Below are positions 24,828 through 38,000 of a DNA stretch of 64,000 bases, in pieces. The notes beneath the pieces are model-generated. The model had not been told where the DNA came from, made no database searches, and worked only from the letters and a program-made list of their open reading frames with translations. The stretch comes from Ipomoea triloba (Eukaryota > Streptophyta > Magnoliopsida > Solanales > Convolvulaceae): assembly GCF_003576645.1 (NCBI RefSeq), contig NC_044919.1, positions 23,991,760-24,055,759 of the forward strand, given 5' to 3'. Position 1 is the stretch's first letter. Each line of letters opens with the position of its first letter. The translations under genes were made by a program, and so were the position numbers.

Positions 24828-26246
24828 TCACGTACACCTATTCTATTTGGCTCAAAATTACAAAAGTTCTCAATTTCTCTCTTTCAATAGTCTTTTAAGC
24901 AAAACGTGAAAAGCACCACACCCTACTCAGATGCACATGTTGTATTGAAATGGAGATAGGAAAGAAAAGTTGGGAAATAAATTGTGTTGAAAATGGTAGG
25001 GGAGTATATAATAACATTGAGAAAATGTTTGATGCATTATAATGTTTTAATATTCTTCTTGTCAAATTAATTGAAATACATCGTCAATTATGTTTTTTTT
25101 TTAAAAAAAAATTATTTATAGAGCAAACTTTATTCTTAATCATATATCGAATATTATGATATTGTCATATTTAGGTAAATTCTTTTAATTTTATCATATT
25201 ATATCCTTGACTTTTATTTGATTGCTACAATTAGTCATCTAAGCATGAACATCCAAAGCCAATCTCAAACCTAAAGTAGTAAGATCAAAAAGAGAGCATG
25301 TCTGAATTCATGACTTCTGATTGCTCGCGTGACTTCCCAAGAAGACTTCAGTAAACTGGCTCATTTTCATTACAAACCTAGAGTTTTGGTACAATCAACT
25401 TCTCTTACTTCTAAGCTACACAATTTACTTAAAAGATTGAGGGGAGCCATATTTAGAAACTAGAAGCTTTGATTTTAACTTTACAAAACAAAAAATATGG
25501 AATACAGTACACTACATTTGGAAAATCCAGGTCCATATGAAGTTATCAGTGCAGAAAATATTTGACCTAGCAGTTATAATAACTTTACTAGTATACTAAG
25601 ATTCTGTTAGAAGGTATTAGGCCAAGCACTTAATGTCAACTGTTAGCAGATAACTATCAGAAAAGAATTACGAGTTACAAGGGTACACAAGTGGCATGAC
25701 AAGTCATTGTACAGATATTGCAGCATATTAAACATCTTTTTCTGTTGATTTACATCAACAAAAGGAAACATGCTTAACTAAACTAGCCAATAGCTAGCTA
25801 GGATCTTAACTAAATGTATTCTATTCCCAATTTAATTACAATAAGCACTAACTATTAGCCCTTCAGATTGTATATATTTCTCTAAAACATCAATCCAAGT
25901 ATCATATCCATCTACCTATTTCTCTCTCAACTTCTCCTATAATTTCCATGCTATAGCTCTCTCTATCATGTGCATCTGTAGATCTAAGCTAAACATGTTT
26001 AAAGCATCTTTAATTAATTTTCTCACCATTTACCCCTAATAGGCATCATTTCTATCAAACAGATTAAATGAAAAAGATAGGAGATAAGTTAGCTAGCACT
26101 AAACAAGCAACACTGCTATATTGCTGTTAACTATTAATCCATTGAAAAAGATAACCACAAAATGATAAAAGAATGAACACATTTTGAATACTTCAACTTT
26201 AGTTTGATACAACTGCTTGTATTATGTGCAAAGTGAAAGTAGTAAC
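23594..26246. other. No gene seen; (AT)n at 24780-24823
   Basis: AT-rich sequence between the CACTA element and the last recognisable exon of the AAA-ATPase remnant. I looked on the minus strand for the following exons of that gene (a GQRGEVYE-type segment and the Walker motifs) and found none. A stretch at 24180-24600 has an LTR-like character, but its ends are not defined. Confidence 0.5.
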
Positions 26247-29200
26247 CTGTTATCAGCTTCAACAATAACAGAAGGTCCAGCGTATTTTACTCGATCGCCT
26301 GCCAATAGATCAATAGTGTAAAAACCCAAGCAAGGGAATGCTCATAATGAAATTTGCAAATAAATAATTAATAGTTAGTGCTTATTGTAAAACATCAATA
26401 GGTAGTTAGCCTTTTATGTGCTCAACTGCCCAGCCGATATTTTGTTTTTTAATTTTGTTTGTTTAGTTTGTATGGATTATGGTTGGGATATTATGTGTTT
26501 TTAGAATATTATGTGCTATTGAACATTTATATTTTATGGGAGCAATACTTGCTAGAAGTCTTAAAACCAAGACACCATATGCAAATAAAACTAAGTTTTC
26601 TTTTAGTTGGGTATCAAGGCATCCATCAAATGCCTGATGGGCATCTAGCAATTTTTACAACATTGGCTCCTAAATCCATTTAGATGGAGCAGCTGAAAAA
26701 ATATTGTACAGCTATAGTAAATATAGTAATAATATGAGCAAGCTTTTGAATATTAGAAGAAAAGTAACTAAAAAAAACAAGTGAATAGTCCATATGAAAT
26801 CGGAGAAGAGCTTAACATGAAGTGAGAAAATCTGGCTACATCTCCAATATCCTTTATAATTTTAGTATATATATACTATTGGGCATGTTTTTCTCAATTT
26901 CTACATTAAATTTTACAACACTCCTTATCACACTTCCTAATAACATAACAATTTCCTCCTTAAAACATCAAAATTTTTTGGTAAAATAATGCCTAGTTGT
27001 GTCAAATCTTGAAGTTCTGAGTAGAAATTAAATTGGAACTTGAAGTGGTCATACACAACCACTTAAAAAATTTCAAATCATGATCCACTTCTGAACTTAG
27101 ATCCAAACAGGAGTACATATACACGCAGGGTATACCAATTGTGATATTAATCAAGTGGGTATGTAATACTGTAATGTGTACATCTCAATAGCATCAACAT
27201 ATATTAAGTGCACCTATGAATTTAAATGTAAATGTATGCATAAAAATAATATTAATCACAAAATACATTTGTAGCAGTACTTGTGATTTAATCAGAACGA
27301 TAACATCAACCAAACTCTTCAACATAGTTTTAGAAAGCTTGCATTATTTTGTACATCACACAGGAAAGAGAGATTAAGTTAAATTTAAGATACAAAGTTA
27401 TAATTTGTTTATAATTGATTAATTTCCAAAAAAATCTCATCTATACAGTCATTGATGAGACAATAGTGAATAAAGAATTAGACACATGAAGATTACAACG
27501 CTAGATGATAAGTTGAGAACAATGGTGTATATGCAATCAAACTTCAGAAACACTAGAGGTGATAGTGCCATAATAGATGGAATGGATGTACCATAAAATA
27601 TGGAGTTCCAAGACTTTGATTAATTTATCCACATGGAAAGAAAGATGGATGACAACTTAAATGATACAATTAAGACCGGTGGTTGCAATAAATGTTGGGT
27701 AGTATCAGCAGATTTTCTAAACAAACAAACAAAAGCATAAACAATAAAAAATACTTAATACCTTTTCTAAATGGCCGTTTGGTATTTTCTGAACTATCAA
27801 CAGCTTCTGATGATGGGGATTCAGAAGAATCATCACTTTCTCCTGATACTCTCTGAAATAACCAGAAAACATAAGTTAAATATTGATCTGATCTAATCTG
27901 ATAGCATATAATCTATAGATTTGCAGAGATGCATGGTTTTGTACACCCATTGACATATGAAACTGTTAATCTCAGACTTCTAAAGAGTAAAACATGATGC
28001 ATGTGGAGAGGCACGTACATAAACACAGCAAATTAGTTTCTAGGGCATAGTTAAATGCACTATATTCTTGTATAAAATGTGGACAAAGTGCTAAAAAGAA
28101 ATAAGAACATTTATAATACTGAACAATTAGTACCATGATTTTAAATAACCTTCATAATATCAATAACTTTCATTAGAATTAGAGAAAAAGCACTCTAGAA
28201 GACTAAACTTCAACAATCCTGGATGGCTGGATGTCAAAGGGTGATCAAAACTGCAAATTTGTCCCAGTAGTAGATACCATGACATTTAGTACTCTTCACA
28301 AAGATTAATAACTTTCATTAGAAGCAGAGAAAAAGCGCTTTAGAAGGCTGACTTCAACAGTTTTGGATGACAATGGGTGAACAAAACCACAAAATGTATG
28401 TCCCAGCAGTAGATATAGACCATTTAGTACTCCTCATAAGTCATTAGAACTAGAGAAAAGCACTCCTACTCTCCTAGGTACATATACCAACTCAGGAAGA
28501 ATTTCCTTTAGCCCAATAAACCAATGAAGTAGGGTCTCTTGTGCATACTAAGAGTCAGAATGACAAGGAGGAAACAGCCAAGATATGAATGGGTAGGCAA
28601 CACAACGCATAAGACATACAATAGTCTATATTATCAAACTATGCATCCTACATAGAGCACTTCACTACTGAAGATCTAGATTGGTGCACTAAACATTCTT
28701 TTAGAGTTCTTGGCCAAATAGAAGAACATCTTTGTGATAGAAACCATAGAATGCAAAAGAATACATGACAGATATGAATTAATTTAATTCCTAGTTAATC
28801 TTCTAAATCCAATTTGAGAACTAATTCCACTTTTCTCCCTCAAGTACAGTGGCACTTCCACATTATACCCTTGACTTCAAGCTTGGACAGGTGTGATCTG
28901 TTGGTCCTACCTTGAAGACTTCAGTCAAAAGGCAGTAGAAAACACGCACATGCCACTCATGTAACCAGATTTGAGGGAATATCAATCCATTGTTCTCAAA
29001 TTTCCCTTGAATTCAAGCCTCAAACCCCAACTTTAAAATCTCTTGAAGCATCATGACCTAATTTTTAATATTTTAAAAACACAAAAGAAGCTATGCATAG
29101 CCAGATGACTAGTCTCTCAAAATCCTTATTTAACTAGGTACGGGAGGAATGAGGACAGAGACACTGAGGAGAATGAAAACTGGATATCACGCAAACCTTG

Positions 29201-30946
29201 CCTACCAAGAGGATTTCCATTCCAAAAATTCAAACCTGGTTGTTGCAGAAAATTTTCTCGATATATTAAAGGCTTGTTTCTGTCTTTCTGAGGCTTGACA
29301 GAAAAAAAAAATATCAGACACAACCAGACCAAGTAAAATCATTATTTTGGCAACCACATTTCTTTGAGTTTTAGAATGTTTACTGAATAACTCAATAACG
29401 ACAAAGTTCTGTCCCAAATTTAATCATAGGAACTGCTTCCTCTTCTTGACTAAAATGCACTTTCCATCCTTTTAAGAGACCAGAATGATCAAAGTTTTTA
29501 AAGTTATTTAATAAAATTACCTTCTCAAAGTCTTCAAGATTGTAAGGAACAAGTTTCTTTAGGGCTTCAGCAGATGCCTGAACATCTCTTTCGTCATCAC
29601 TAGCTTCAGACCTTGCCTCTCCACTGCTTGCCCATTCCTCCTCATTAGCTGCATCAGTCGCATCATCCGCTTCAGACTCTGAAGCATACTCTTCAGCTGA
29701 TTCTGCATCCTCATCTGATTCACTTTCAGATGAGCAATCTTCCCCAAAATCCTGCATCAGTACAGTTTGCAGATTATGAAGAAAGAAATAAACATTCGCT
29801 TGAAGAACTTTAGCAGCAATGAATAAGCCAAACTGCAGGTAGGGGAGAGGTGGGATCAACACATACATAGGAAGCTAGAATGCTGTTATCAAGAACTAAC
29901 AGTGGGACTTTCAAATCTTTAGCAACTGCTCAGACAAATCTTTCTCGATAAAGTTCAGTGCCTGTCATTATCATTAATAGTTGAGTTTTCACTCATAACC
30001 AAGAATATTAGCAAAGACTTACCAAAATGAAACAAAAATAAGAAATATGAACACAAGTACTATTTCAGAAACCAAAAAATGAGACAGTATTGCATGATAT
30101 AGGTGCATGATATAGGTCTAACAAGAGAGTAAGAAAAACTCAACCCGGAATACTCTGAAGCATAATTCTCCCACTTGACGAATTTAAGTGGCCACCATAA
30201 TCCATAGTAAGTTTTCTATGCTTTAGATGTGAGGCGGCACATTCCACCAGGAGGCTCTTAGTGTGTTCACTAGTATAGTAAATTATTCACTTGGATTAGT
30301 AATATTGAAGAATGGTAAGAAAAAGAATACAAAAATAATAATTAACATGGGGAAGTGCTTACTGGACATAATAAGGAAAGGTGTCCCATGATACAGCTAT
30401 CTTCTCCCAAGGAACAATCCGCCTTAAAAACTCATTTTTAAATCTTTCTCTTCTAGGCAGAAAGGGTGACTCCTTCTTCTTACTATCAATTGACAGCTTT
30501 TCATTGCAAAGCCATTCCTTTTGTTCTAGCTCACCAAGTTCAGCATGTCCATCACAATGTCTCACCTGTTCACCAACTTTTTGTTTCCAAGTCTTTGCCT
30601 TGTCAGAGCTAGGTTGTTCTATTGTGCGTGCATGTTTATCCTCACTTGCATTTCTTCCATCACCTTCAGAGCTATAAAACCTCAACTGGCTACAACTTAA
30701 ACAGACATCTGACCTTCTAAGCAACCTTATATGTGTTCTCCCATAACCAATACTTGTTGACTTGAAAGTATCTAGCAGATGTCTTCTATTCAAGGTACCT
30801 TGAAACGTGCAGCTCTCAAGAATTGGTGCAGAGCTTGAAGTTTGAGTAGGAGCACAGTTGCGGTAGTAAGAACTAATCAAATGTTTGCCACGTTGAGATA
30901 CAAGACTCCATGTTTTACCATCAGTCTTTATTCTCCTCACATACAT
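26247..30946 (-). pseudogene. 5' part of an ATAD1/Msp1-related AAA-ATPase gene, disrupted
   Basis: Six exons with GT-AG borders are recognisable: 30363-30946, 30145-30269, 29867-29961, 29521-29751, 27762-27852 and 26247-26298, all in phase (392 codons). Markers are the start MYVRRIK, WDTFPYYVHEHT across intron 1, LLVECAASHLK, SSSGRIMLQSIPGTELYRERF, VPLLVLDNSILASY, an acidic Ser/Glu-rich stretch, SAEALKKLVPYNLEDFEK and GDRVKYAGPS. This matches the N-terminal half of the large plant AAA-ATPases related to ATAD1/Msp1, which are about 1,000 residues long. The ATPase domain (Walker A and B) is not found further down the strand. Codon 247, where the family has Arg, is TGA (29930-29932), a CGA-to-TGA type change. 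Probably a truncated, inactive locus. Confidence 0.75.
28150..28465. repeat. Imperfect direct duplication in an intron
   Basis: Two adjacent copies of a segment containing ATAACTTTCATTAGAA, GAGAAAAAGC and CCCAGTAGTAGATA-like sequence (about 28155-28300 and 28302-28450), inside the long fourth intron of the AAA-ATPase remnant. Noncoding. Confidence 0.65.
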
Positions 30947-32063
30947 CGCAACTTATAAGAAAAGCAATACCTAGTTCATGGCAGAGTTTACCAAATTAGT
31001 TGATATCCAATTTCAAAAAGTTAACTGTAAACTTTTACTCCCTAGCTTCTAACAAAATTTGAATCTTACCCAGTTTGCGCAATTAAAATTTGAATCTTGC
31101 CTATAGTGATTAATTCCATAGCTTATAGTATAGTATTTCACTTTTGATCATAACTTGGAAAACTTATTCACAACAATATAATCCATAGCGACCAATTGAT
31201 ATTATTCAAAGTTATCCTTAATAACGAAGTATCTGCCATAGTGCCACTAAATGACAAAAAAGTAATTAAAAACATTCCCACCTAAAAACTAACAAGGATT
31301 AGTCATGAATTATTGATGGCACTTAGGTTTCTCCTTAAATGCAGAAAGAACCAATAATTACACAGTACACAAGAGCAAATGTTCTATCATAAACTGGTTG
31401 GAGAAAAATAAAATAATAAGCATCAAACCATGACAAACTGGGAATAAAACTTCCCCCAAAATAATGTCTTTTCAACAAATTTCTAAAAAAGTAAATAAAT
31501 AATAAATTTTAAAAAAAATTTAAAAATAAAAAACTGTTATACACCACATAACTACAGTGTTGTTGCAATGTATCAAAGCCATTAAAAAAATTTTAAAAAA
31601 AAATAAAATAAAACAGTTTTTGCACACCTGATAGGAATAATAGGATATAAGATATTCACAAAGCAATAGCAATAGGCATCCACTATGTGCTCAGAAAACC
31701 TATTGGTTTGATTAAAGTAGTTGCAAAAGATAGGTCCACATTTGTCATTAGTTATTGCTAGACTAGAACGTATACTGCAATTCACAACAGTTGTCAAGAA
31801 TTTGTTTTATCAAAAGCTTCTAAAAGTTTGAACTTTTTGAGCAAAATTAACATGCACCAGATAACGCATGACTTATGGACATCCAAAAAGATGTACACGA
31901 CTAGGAACTCCAAAATGCATTGCTAAAATTCAAGGCAATTCAGGCTTGGTTTTACCCAACCCAAACCAGAGATTGTATTTGAGCAAGTAATGTGCATAGG
32001 GATTTTGTGTAAGAGCTTCAACCATTCACGGGAAGCTACAGAATTTAAAGTTCACCAAAAAAA

Positions 32064-32110
<47 letters not shown>

Positions 32111-32400
32111 GAAGCAACAAACGGTAAAACATTCATTATCCAAACAAGAGACGAGAGATGCGCTACCTGTCAAGGGAATCAAGGAAGCGGCTCGTTGTGG
32201 AGAAGTTTGTAATAGTCAATATGTCCCCGGGCTCTTCCTGAAAACTTCTTTCAATGGCCTCGGCAGGAGTAAATCAGAATATTTCACTGGAAGCTTGAAG
32301 AAAATAGGGATTAGCTTAAAGCAGGGCTCTCTGTGAAAGGGAAAACGTCAAAAGCGGAGAGAGAAGAAGGGTTTTCCGCCAAATAAATCTATTTTTACAT
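30947..32400 (-). other. Upstream region of the AAA-ATPase remnant
   Basis: No coding frame. A splice-donor-like CTTGACAG|GTAGCG on the minus strand near 32165-32180 and an acceptor-like CTTATAAG just before the ATG suggest a 5'-UTR exon at about 32170-32330 and a long UTR intron. A run of about 40 A lies at 32065-32107. Confidence 0.4.
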
Positions 32401-32523
32401 TAGCACAACCTAAACGGCGCCGTTCCATGTAAAACTATCTTCTTCTTTTTTTTCCTTTTTTTTTTTTTTGTGTGTTTGGTTCAAGAACCAAGATACGTAA
32501 AATAACATAGAGTAAATACCAGC

Positions 32524-32664
32524 CAAGGACCTTGTAGTTCAGTGGCATCAAACCTTTCCTTGTATATGAGAGGTGGTGGGTTCGAGCCTCAGTGGGGACA
32601 CTACTGATTCTTGTGCTTCAATACTTTGAGAAAGTAGTTATGAACATATTCGAAAAAAAAAAAA
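32524..32664 (+). mobile_element. tRNA-derived SINE, copy 1
   Basis: It has a pol III box A-like TAGTTCAGTGGC, a box B-like GGTTCGAGCCTC about 45 bp downstream, and ends in an A run. It interrupts the left arm of the surrounding Mutator-like element, whose right arm lacks it. A second copy with the same head (CAAGGACCTTGTAG) lies at 60691. Confidence 0.7.
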
Positions 32665-32924
32665 ATCCTCTAACTTAGTCCTCAACTTTTAAATTCACCA
32701 CCATTAGTCCTCTTACTTTTGGTTTTACTCCATCTATAGTCCTTTCGTTAGATTTGGCTTTCTCGGGGGTAAATTTGTCCTTTTCATAATTATTGAAATT
32801 AATACTTTGTTTTTCAGACTTCTTCCTCATCACCCTGGCGGTGCCACAATATCATCGCAAAAGACGCAAATAATCAATCTTTTTTTTTCTCAAACACTCA
32901 AATGTATTCAAAAAAATTTCCAGC

Positions 32925-33391
32925 AGCTCCCAAGGCAAAGAAAAATTTCCGCCGAGAGGAAGCCGGCCTCCGACAAGCCGACGGAGGAGGGGAATAAGAC
33001 CAGTGTCACCGAGAAGGCTCCCGCGGAGAAGAAGCCAAAGGCCGGAAGAAGCGTCCGAAGAAAGGTGGCGCCGCTACCAGAGACAAAAAGAAGAAGATGC
33101 TGAAGAAGAGCTCCGAGACCTACAAGATCTGATCGACATCCTCAAGGTTCTGAAGCAAGTCCATCCCGACATTGGAATCTCCAGTAAGGCCATGGGCATT
33201 ATGAACAGCTTCATCAACGCAATCTTTGGGAACTGGCGCAAGAGGCTTCCAGGCTCGCCGGTTACAGCAAGAAGCCCACAATCACGTCCCGTGAGATTCA
33301 GACCACCGTGCGCCTCGTCCTCTCCGGTGAATTAGCGAAACATGTCGTGTCTGAAGGCACAAAGGTTGTGACTAAGTTTACAAGATATTGA
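32925..33391 (+). pseudogene. Captured histone H2B pseudogene
   Basis: The sequence reads through an entire plant H2B when frames are changed: AAPKAKK; then [11 protein letters not shown] and [12 protein letters not shown]; then [13 protein letters not shown]; then [18 protein letters not shown] and IMNSFIN; then [34 protein letters not shown] and VTKFTRY followed by TGA at 33389-33391. At least four frame changes are needed, and the histone-fold start (YKIYIFKVLK in the family) is damaged. There is no intron, as in most plant H2B genes, so DNA-level capture and retrocopying cannot be told apart. It cannot make a working histone. Confidence 0.85.
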
Positions 33392-33940
33392 ATTTAATGC
33401 TTTCCAATCTAGAATTTTCTCTTCTTCTTATGTTGTGTTTTGAAAAATGGAACTGCCCAATAGGTACTGTGTTATTAAATCAATGAAAGAAGTTGTTGTT
33501 CTTATATACAGAGTAATAGAATATTATGACAGGGAAAGTAAAAGAAGATAAATATTGTATGCGTTAATCGCAATGGGTTATCGGGTCATAGAGTTTTGTG
33601 ATGGGGAGGGCAGATTCCTTTTCTTTGGTTCCTCGCTCCCTCTTCCATCTCATTCTTCCTACCAAGCTTCACAGAAAAAAAAAATGGTTGATTATTTGTG
33701 ATGATACTGTGGCACCGCCAGGGTGATGAGGAGGAAGTCTGAAAAAGGAAGTATTAATTTTAATAATTATGAAAGGACAAATTTACCCCTGAAAAAACGG
33801 AGTCAAACAGCCAAATCTAACGGAAGAACTATAGATGGAGTGAAATCAAAAGTAAGAGGACTAATGGTGGTGAATTTAAAAGTTGAGGACTAAAAGTGGC
33901 ATTGCCACAATAGTCGGAGGACTTCCGCTGGTATTTACTC

Positions 33941-34186
33941 AAATAACATATATTTGCTTGTGAATATTCTCATAGTTTATTTATGTTATTTAATTTTTTG
34001 TCATGATTCTAATGGTAAGCTGGCAGGAGGACTTTTGGCTGTTTTTCATCTATATAATAGTAAAAAATTAAAGACCGAGAACCTCTGACCCACTGTCACG
34101 TAGACCGATTTCGCATAGGGTATACCAATTTGTATCCATTTGAGTATTAATATAGAGTATTTATCCGTACCTCCGTATATTACTTT

Positions 34187-34239
<53 letters not shown>

Positions 34240-34739
34240 AAAAACATAATAAGTCTCAATGATAGTTATATCCCTGGTTTTTGTCCGTTTTTTAACTACT
34301 TACCTTCTTGTACATTATGTTCTTAATGTTGTACACTACATTTTTATGGACAAGAATGTCCAACATATTCTGTTACTGTTAAAGTTGACTAAAGAACTGT
34401 TAAAGTATACATTCATTTCCGGCCACTCATTTTCCTTCCATATTTTCCCTATTTCTTCCGCTATTTCTTATTTACCCAGGATCTGCAATTTCCCTATTTC
34501 CACAACCTAATTCTTCCGCTTTTCCTTCCCTTATTTCCCCTAATCTGCAATCCACGAATCTTCCACCTATTTTCCTCCGCAGATTCCTCCATCATTCATC
34601 TGTTGCTTCATATGAGGATTTACACGCTCAACAGCTGGAAGAAGAGCTGCAATCAACAACATTCAATGATTATGAAAATGAATTGCGCTCAATATTTAAG
34701 CCAACATAACAGAAACTAACATAAATGAATTGGGATGAT
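33941..34739. other. No gene seen; (AT)n at 34189-34238
   Basis: AT-rich spacer. A fragment after the microsatellite (CTAAAAACATAATAAGTCTCAA) is similar to the sequence after the microsatellite at 3045-3075, so both may derive from one repeat family. Confidence 0.5.
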
Positions 34740-35047
34740 GCCAACTGTTATTGATCGGTATCTCTTGAAAAATCTACAAAAACATGCATCCTTACTATAA
34801 TAATATACTAATAAAAAAATCATACTTTTGCTACTTCCCAAACACTTAATAATAACAATAAGGAATAATGGAAAAGAATCGGTGAATTTTTTTTTCATGT
34901 CTGTAATACAATTCTACTTATTATTTTACAAAAAATCTCCAAATAATAATATTGATTGAAATTACACTATAAATACTTTTCTAACCGTAATACAATTGTA
35001 CATCAAACATGCATCCTTTTTTTTTTGAAATCAAAAACCAAACTTGA

Positions 35048-38000
35048 TTAATGAATAAGAGCAGAAATAGAGTTCGAGGGAACCGAGTCCCAATACAAAG
35101 TAGAAACCTGCGAAAAGGCCGAAGCCGCAAGAGTATGTGCTATGACATTTGCTGATCTGGGGACAAACCCAACTATGCTAGATATAAACGAAGCTAAAAT
35201 CAATCTGGAAGCCTCAATGGCGTACCCCGCATGCGATAGGACTGTGGAATTTGAAGAGAGATACGCCCGAAGCTGTGAGCAATCAGTGTAGACCGCAACT
35301 GATGGAAGGCCCCTGTCGCGCAGCCATGAAAGTCCCTCCTTTGACGCCACCGCCTCCGCCATTAATGGTGAAAAACAGCTCGGTAATGGCCCAGCACAAG
35401 CTGCTATGAAGCTCCCTGTCGCGGATACAAGAACGGCACCAAAGGACGCCTTTAGCGAGGTGGGGCAGAACCGTGCGTCGAAGAAGCATCTCGGCACCCC
35501 TGTCTGTGAGAGTTCTGGAGCAGGTTGGAAGGACGGCGGCGGGGCCGGTGCTCCGAGAGAGGAAGATGAGCCAGGAGCCGAACCAGTGTGGTGACCGCCG
35601 TGAACCTCCCTCCACGCATGTAGAGCTGCAAACGCTGATGAGGCGACCTTCGCTGGCAGTGGCAGGAATCCCTCCCACACAGCTGAATTTCGCGCCTTCC
35701 AAAGGTGATAAAGGACCGCCACAACCGCACCAACTTCCCCTTTAGATAAATCATGGAGAACAGATGAGAACCACATATCAAAGGAAATATCAACAATAGA
35801 TGGAATGGGCAGGTTGGAAACATTCCAAACACGTTGTGAGAACTCACACCCAACTAATGCATGCATAACACTCTCATGAGAAAGACCACACTTAGGACAT
35901 GCAAGATCAACATCTACCCTTCTTAAATGTAGATTGGTAGTAACCGGGAGGGTACCACCTAAGGCCCTCCAAAGAAAGGTCTTCCATTTGAGAGGCACTT
36001 TTATTTTCCACATTGTAATCCACTGTTCAAAATCTCCTTCCATGGCCGAATAATCACCCAGAATTGCTCTATAGCCGCATTTCACTGTATAACATCCCTT
36101 TGGGTCACCATGCCAAAACCACGAATCCTCATAATCAGGGGAGATAGGGATCCTTCTAATACGTAGAACATCATCAGAGTTAAATATATCATTCAAAATA
36201 GAGATGTCCCACATATTGGTGTTTCATCAATTAATCCAGCCACATGTGATCCACTAAGTTGCTGAGGCATGGGTGTCTGTATTAACGGATTTGGGCCATC
36301 TAGGAGCCACGGATGACCCCAAATCAGAGTAGATTTCCCATTCCCAATCCTACGCCTCACACCTCCACAGACTAAACCATGGGCAGCCATAATACTACGC
36401 CAGCAAAAACTAGGGCAATTACCAACAGTAGCATCAATAAAAGAGGTTTTGGGGTAGTACCTTGCTTTATAAATTCTTGCAACCAGTGAACTGGGATTGG
36501 TAAGAAAACGCCATGCCTGCTTACCCAATATGGCTAAATTGAAAGCTCGAATCCTTGAAGCCTAACCCACCAAATTTCTTTGGAATACATAAGCGATCCC
36601 AGGCTTTCCAGTGAATCCTTCTCTCAGCCCCAGAACCCCACCAAAAACGATTCATGGTCCTCTCTATGGATAAACAAACTGACTCAGGAAGTAAAAAGAC
36701 ACTCATTGAAAAGGTAGGCATAGCCTGAGCTACACTTTTCAAAAGAACCTCCTTACCAGCCTGTGAAAGAAGCTTCTTATTCCAAGACCCAACCCGCTGC
36801 TTGATTTTATCTTCAATGTAAGCAAAAGCAGCCTTTTTATTCCTACCTACAAAAGCTGGCAATCCCAAATATTTCCCAAAATTCGGAGCCTGAGCAACCC
36901 CTAAAACCGCCACAACCTCCTCCCTGTGCAGGTTGTGTGTGTTTCTACTGAAACAGACACTAGACTTGTGGTAGTTCACTGCCTGGCCAGACATATGCTC
37001 ATATACATCTAAACAGTGTTTAACTACTTGTGCTTCCTGGGCATTAGCTTTAAAAAAGAGTAGGCTATCATCAGCAAAGAAAAGATGAGAGATCGGAGGA
37101 GCCCCCCTGGCCACCCTGCATCCATGAATAGAACCTTCCGCCTGAGCCTTTGTAATAACAAAGAGAGGCCTTCTGCACAGATGATAAATAAGTAGGGAGA
37201 AAGTGGATCACCCTGACGTAACCCACGAGAAGGAACAACCTCCCCAATGGGGGCCCCATTAACCAAGAAATTATAGGAAACCGAAGAGACACAAAGCATA
37301 ATTAAATCAACCCACCTAGCATCGAAGCCTAGGGCTTCTAACATTCTGCGTAGGAAAGACCATTCCATACGATCATATGCTTTAGCCATATCCAACTTAA
37401 GGGCCCCCCAACCAACCATACCACACTGCTTCCTGTTGAGATAGTGACCGACCTCCGCAGCAACAAGAATATTATCAGTTATGAGCCTGCCCGGGATGAA
37501 CGCACTCTGAGACTCAGAGATTAAGTCACCCAGAAGCGGTTTCATTCTGTTTGCAATAATCTTAGCTATCACCTTGTACACAACATTGCATAAAGCAATA
37601 GGCCTCAAGTCAGCCACAGATTCTGGCACACTCTTCTTGGGGATTAAGACCACATTTGTTGAATTAAGCCCATCCGGGAATGAGCAAGAATTCAAACAAT
37701 TCAGTACGAAGTCTGAGACATCCCCTCCAACGACATCCCAGTAGTGTTGGTAAAACCCTGGATTCATCCCATCAGGCCCTGGGGCCTTATCCGGGAACAT
37801 TGAAAAAAGGGCATCCTTAACTTCTTCAATCTCAAAGGGACGTAATAACAACTCATTGTCAGTCTGATTGATACGAGGGCTTATTGAGGTAAAGAAAGAT
37901 TCGTTAACTGACAAGCCAGAAGAATGGAAAATATTCTCAAAGTAATGCAACACAACAGACTTCAAAGACTCCCCTTCCACCCACTCACCCACATCATTTT

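Larger units (their letters stand above)
32510..33940. mobile_element. GAGY-family Mutator-like element carrying histone H2B
   Basis: The ends are GAGTAAATACCAGC and its inverse, with a perfect 10-bp duplication AAATAACATA (32500-32509 and 33941-33950). The inverted arms extend inward to CACCCTGGCGGTGCCAC (about 32832 and 33706), roughly 240 bp on the right. The left arm is interrupted by a SINE. The interior carries an H2B coding sequence and what may be its 3' untranslated region (33392-33660). No transposase. Confidence 0.85.

Noticed and set aside
32925..33391. Functional histone H2B gene
   Set aside because: At least four frame changes and a damaged histone fold start.
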